Positions 7,401-7,830 of a stretch of 7,830 nt of DNA are shown here, in pieces; position 1 is the stretch's first letter; each line of letters opens with the position of its first letter. This stretch comes from Planctomycetota bacterium (GTDB taxonomy: Bacteria > Planctomycetota > Phycisphaerae > WQYP01): NCBI GenBank assembly GCA_021828935.1, contig JAJZCU010000087.1:1-7830 (forward strand). Reading direction: 5' to 3'. The translations under genes and the position numbers were made by a program. A model generated the notes under the pieces. It was not told the origin of the DNA and searched no databases. It was given only the letters and a program-made list of their open reading frames with translations.

Positions 7401-7830
7401 CTGTAGCGCCCACGCTTACGCCGCAGCAGGCCGTGGCGGACACTGAGGCCTTCCGCGACCGGCTGGCGTTTGTGTACCAGCCGCCCGGCGGGGGCGGACC
7501 ATACAGAGCCAACTTTGCCGCGGGGAAGCTTTATCCGGGCGTGGGCATTACCACGATGGGCCAGTTGTTGTATGCGTTTACGCAAGGTTTGCCAAGGGCC
7601 AAAAACCCACCCGCCACCTTGGACGCCCGCGATGCGGACTGGGCCGCCATTTACAACTACTCCACCGTGCGCAGCGACACCTTTGTGGTATATGGGTATG
7701 TTGAGGCGTTGCGTGCCAATACCGGTCCCGGCGCCCCGGCCAATGATAATAAATATGCGTGGTACACGGGTTCAGTCACGGACGATCCGAATGGCGGAGC
7801 GTCTTCCGGGGGGCGGGCAGGCGCAGAACA
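4457..7830 (+). CDS. Giant GspK-like minor pseudopilin with CBM-like and lamin-tail-like regions (3' end outside window)
   Basis: An uninterrupted frame from ATG 4457 gives at least 1,124 residues and no stop before the window end; GspK is usually about 320. The N-terminus is a basic leader ending R-R-C-G, then M21-V-L-L-L-V-V-A-S-L-V-L-L-A-V-I-G: a pilin-like helix without Glu at +5, as is typical of GspK. Further GspK landmarks are a C-I-T-D-T-N-S-M-A-N-L-N segment (about 253-264), in the place of the family's D-E-x-x-K-x-N-L-N strand; G-R-I-N-V-N-T-A-P (954-962), a near-perfect family motif; and T-V-R-S-D-T-F-V-V-Y-G-Y-V (about 1072-1084), which normally lies close to the C-terminus. Between them are a carbohydrate-binding-like segment, a Pro-rich linker (about 555-600) and a lamin-tail-like region. 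It follows the J-like gene by 47 bases with only a weak AGAAAG ribosome site (4445-4450). It may correspond to the large protein of Verrucomicrobia four-gene pseudopilin cassettes, but I cannot confirm this. Expected location: capping a pseudopilus, with bulky modules outside. Confidence 0.8.
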   Translation, partial: MSRQNRPANPLDIRRPRRCGMVLLLVVASLVLLAVIGTVYLLMARAQLEVAGYSASTVNLDFARQAVLNIAREEVLQETLDSQGNVLGGDTTGPGGLAARTWDYGEQNANPAYFNASNANLSVRSEPWLAAALPWEPSMRYAPGAEVVYNGGHYICNSQPAVGQPPGSGAWQKIVTPGAALYSELAPNLYDPATGAFDIPINGPGAPPVPDASVVEPNGNMDGLQPRVGSLDGIFNLLPYSSVSGVRYRYAVCITDTNSMANLNVGNVSGQTDPYGQYLTGLPITAASIFGGDTPGSLQRSPYPTAPGRQGISQINYSGVNYFPGWQSQALRFEKPTDYGIQWFDLSDELELRSYGGAGSGLLGFSANYICRPEELWPKTLAPESPYRNFFTTYSWDRTYCTVSLPLQKLYTLNGATQVDLGNLPDEAQLLWPYPRQINVNIPVQEPTGNNVVTDTGPEQVAITSTALATAMRGAGYQTYHAIALAANYAAYRFDGGQFDNGAYALPLGPSFVDGAGLCIRGSVSISNAQQPGQAPAGIFCKQHFGSPSDLRTYSSNPPGAGTTNPPPPANGQAAGPYPINPPPGPDAPFTPTASNSSNIIDAGFAAQPFINEVAVYAQASGGARPTLTFQNAAVELYNPFPVPLDLTGWKLKMFDATKGTYDPTVVAFPAGTAIPANGFVVVEANGTGLAVNRAANVVTISVQAPSALVLSTVADNRYVVLTRPFYPRGANVAADLPVDAFCYGTATTGFSTAIIKSVKPMPWSIQRINGPPATTAGGGNELANPWWCAVATEQTATPVNTPTLGAPNDAPGTVPEAIPLYDRFAESPLQLKGMPPVVAGSLLLNIADFNRITRLPSVCALAPNAAPGGGPDYVPVCMLSSSLATLTRNTVEPNVLLQYEARARFDFLAPPTGPVSPRASRILACITLVDRADNPRVDVGGGAVGLEKVRIPGRINVNTAPVAVLADLFSNEPPPPLPGEPVAPTLTPQQAVADTEAFRDRLAFVYQPPGGGGPYRANFAAGKLYPGVGITTMGQLLYAFTQGLPRAKNPPATLDARDADWAAIYNYSTVRSDTFVVYGYVEALRANTGPGAPANDNKYAWYTGSVTDDPNGGASSGGRAGAE
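4859..4978 (+). other. CBM5/12-like segment inside the GspK-like protein
   Basis: Residues about 135-174 show the spacing of chitin-binding-type CBM5/12 modules: W135, then Y-A-P-G-A-E-V-V-Y-N-G-G-H-Y with aromatic residues in the usual places, a turn, and P-P-G-S-G-A-W ending at W171. Similar short modules also occur in phage tail proteins. The segment lies between the N-terminal helix and the first GspK-like strand motif. Family-level similarity is moderately convincing; sugar binding is inferred. Confidence 0.55.
6284..6883 (+). other. Lamin-tail-domain (LTD)-like region inside the GspK-like protein
   Basis: Residues about 610-809 follow the bacterial LTD pattern. F-I-N-E-V (610-614) is followed by V-E-L-Y-N-P-F-P-V-P-L-D-L-T-G-W-K-L, then F-P-A-G-T-A-I-P-A-N-G-F-V-V-V-E-A (about 668-685). 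The region ends with S-I-Q-R-I-N, W-W and a closing T-L-G-A-P-N (804-809), features often seen at the end of secreted bacterial LTDs. These immunoglobulin-like domains are common in exported or surface proteins of PVC bacteria, with a presumed binding or anchoring role. A Pro/Gly/Asn-rich linker precedes it. Confidence 0.65.

Overview
The window looks like chromosomal DNA from a GC-rich member of the Planctomycetota/Verrucomicrobiota (PVC) group. The reasons are the four-helix-bundle 'S23-type' gene, the Tat-exported GH130 protein, and a run of greatly enlarged pseudopilin-like genes ending in a GspK-like protein of more than 1,100 residues. This placement is inferred from gene style, because the window holds no phylogenetic marker.

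Layout. Positions 36-485 (+) encode a small four-helix-bundle protein (PF05635/TIGR02436 type). Directly behind it, in the same reading frame, is a decayed second copy (489-674) that has lost its start codon and its C-terminal half. From 776 to 1897 on the minus strand lies a full-length GH130 glycosidase/phosphorylase with a Tat-type signal peptide. A non-coding divergent region (1898-2276) separates it from a plus-strand operon. That operon has a GspI/PilV-like pseudopilin (2277-3122), a GspJ/PilW-like pseudopilin (3132-4409), and a very large GspK-like protein that starts at 4457 and is still open at the window end (7830).

The I-J-K gene order matches the minor-pseudopilin (tip) genes of type II secretion systems, but each protein is two to three or more times the usual size. 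The GspK-like protein carries two recognisable insertions: a CBM5/12-like carbohydrate-binding segment (about residues 135-174) and a lamin-tail-domain-like region (about 610-809). They sit inside a protein that keeps the GspK landmarks: an N-terminal hydrophobic helix without Glu5, a D-x-N-x-x-x-N-L-N-like strand, the G-R-I-N-V-N-T-A-P motif, and a V-R-S-D-T-F strand near the end.

Together the operon would form the tip of a secretion pseudopilus, or a cell-surface fibre with binding modules. The secreted GH130 protein could be a cargo or a functional partner in glycan use. The tip complex is well supported by sequence. The link to GH130 is inferred from adjacency only. No secretin, ATPase, inner-membrane platform or major pseudopilin gene is in the window. 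There are no tRNA, rRNA, CRISPR, IS or phage genes.
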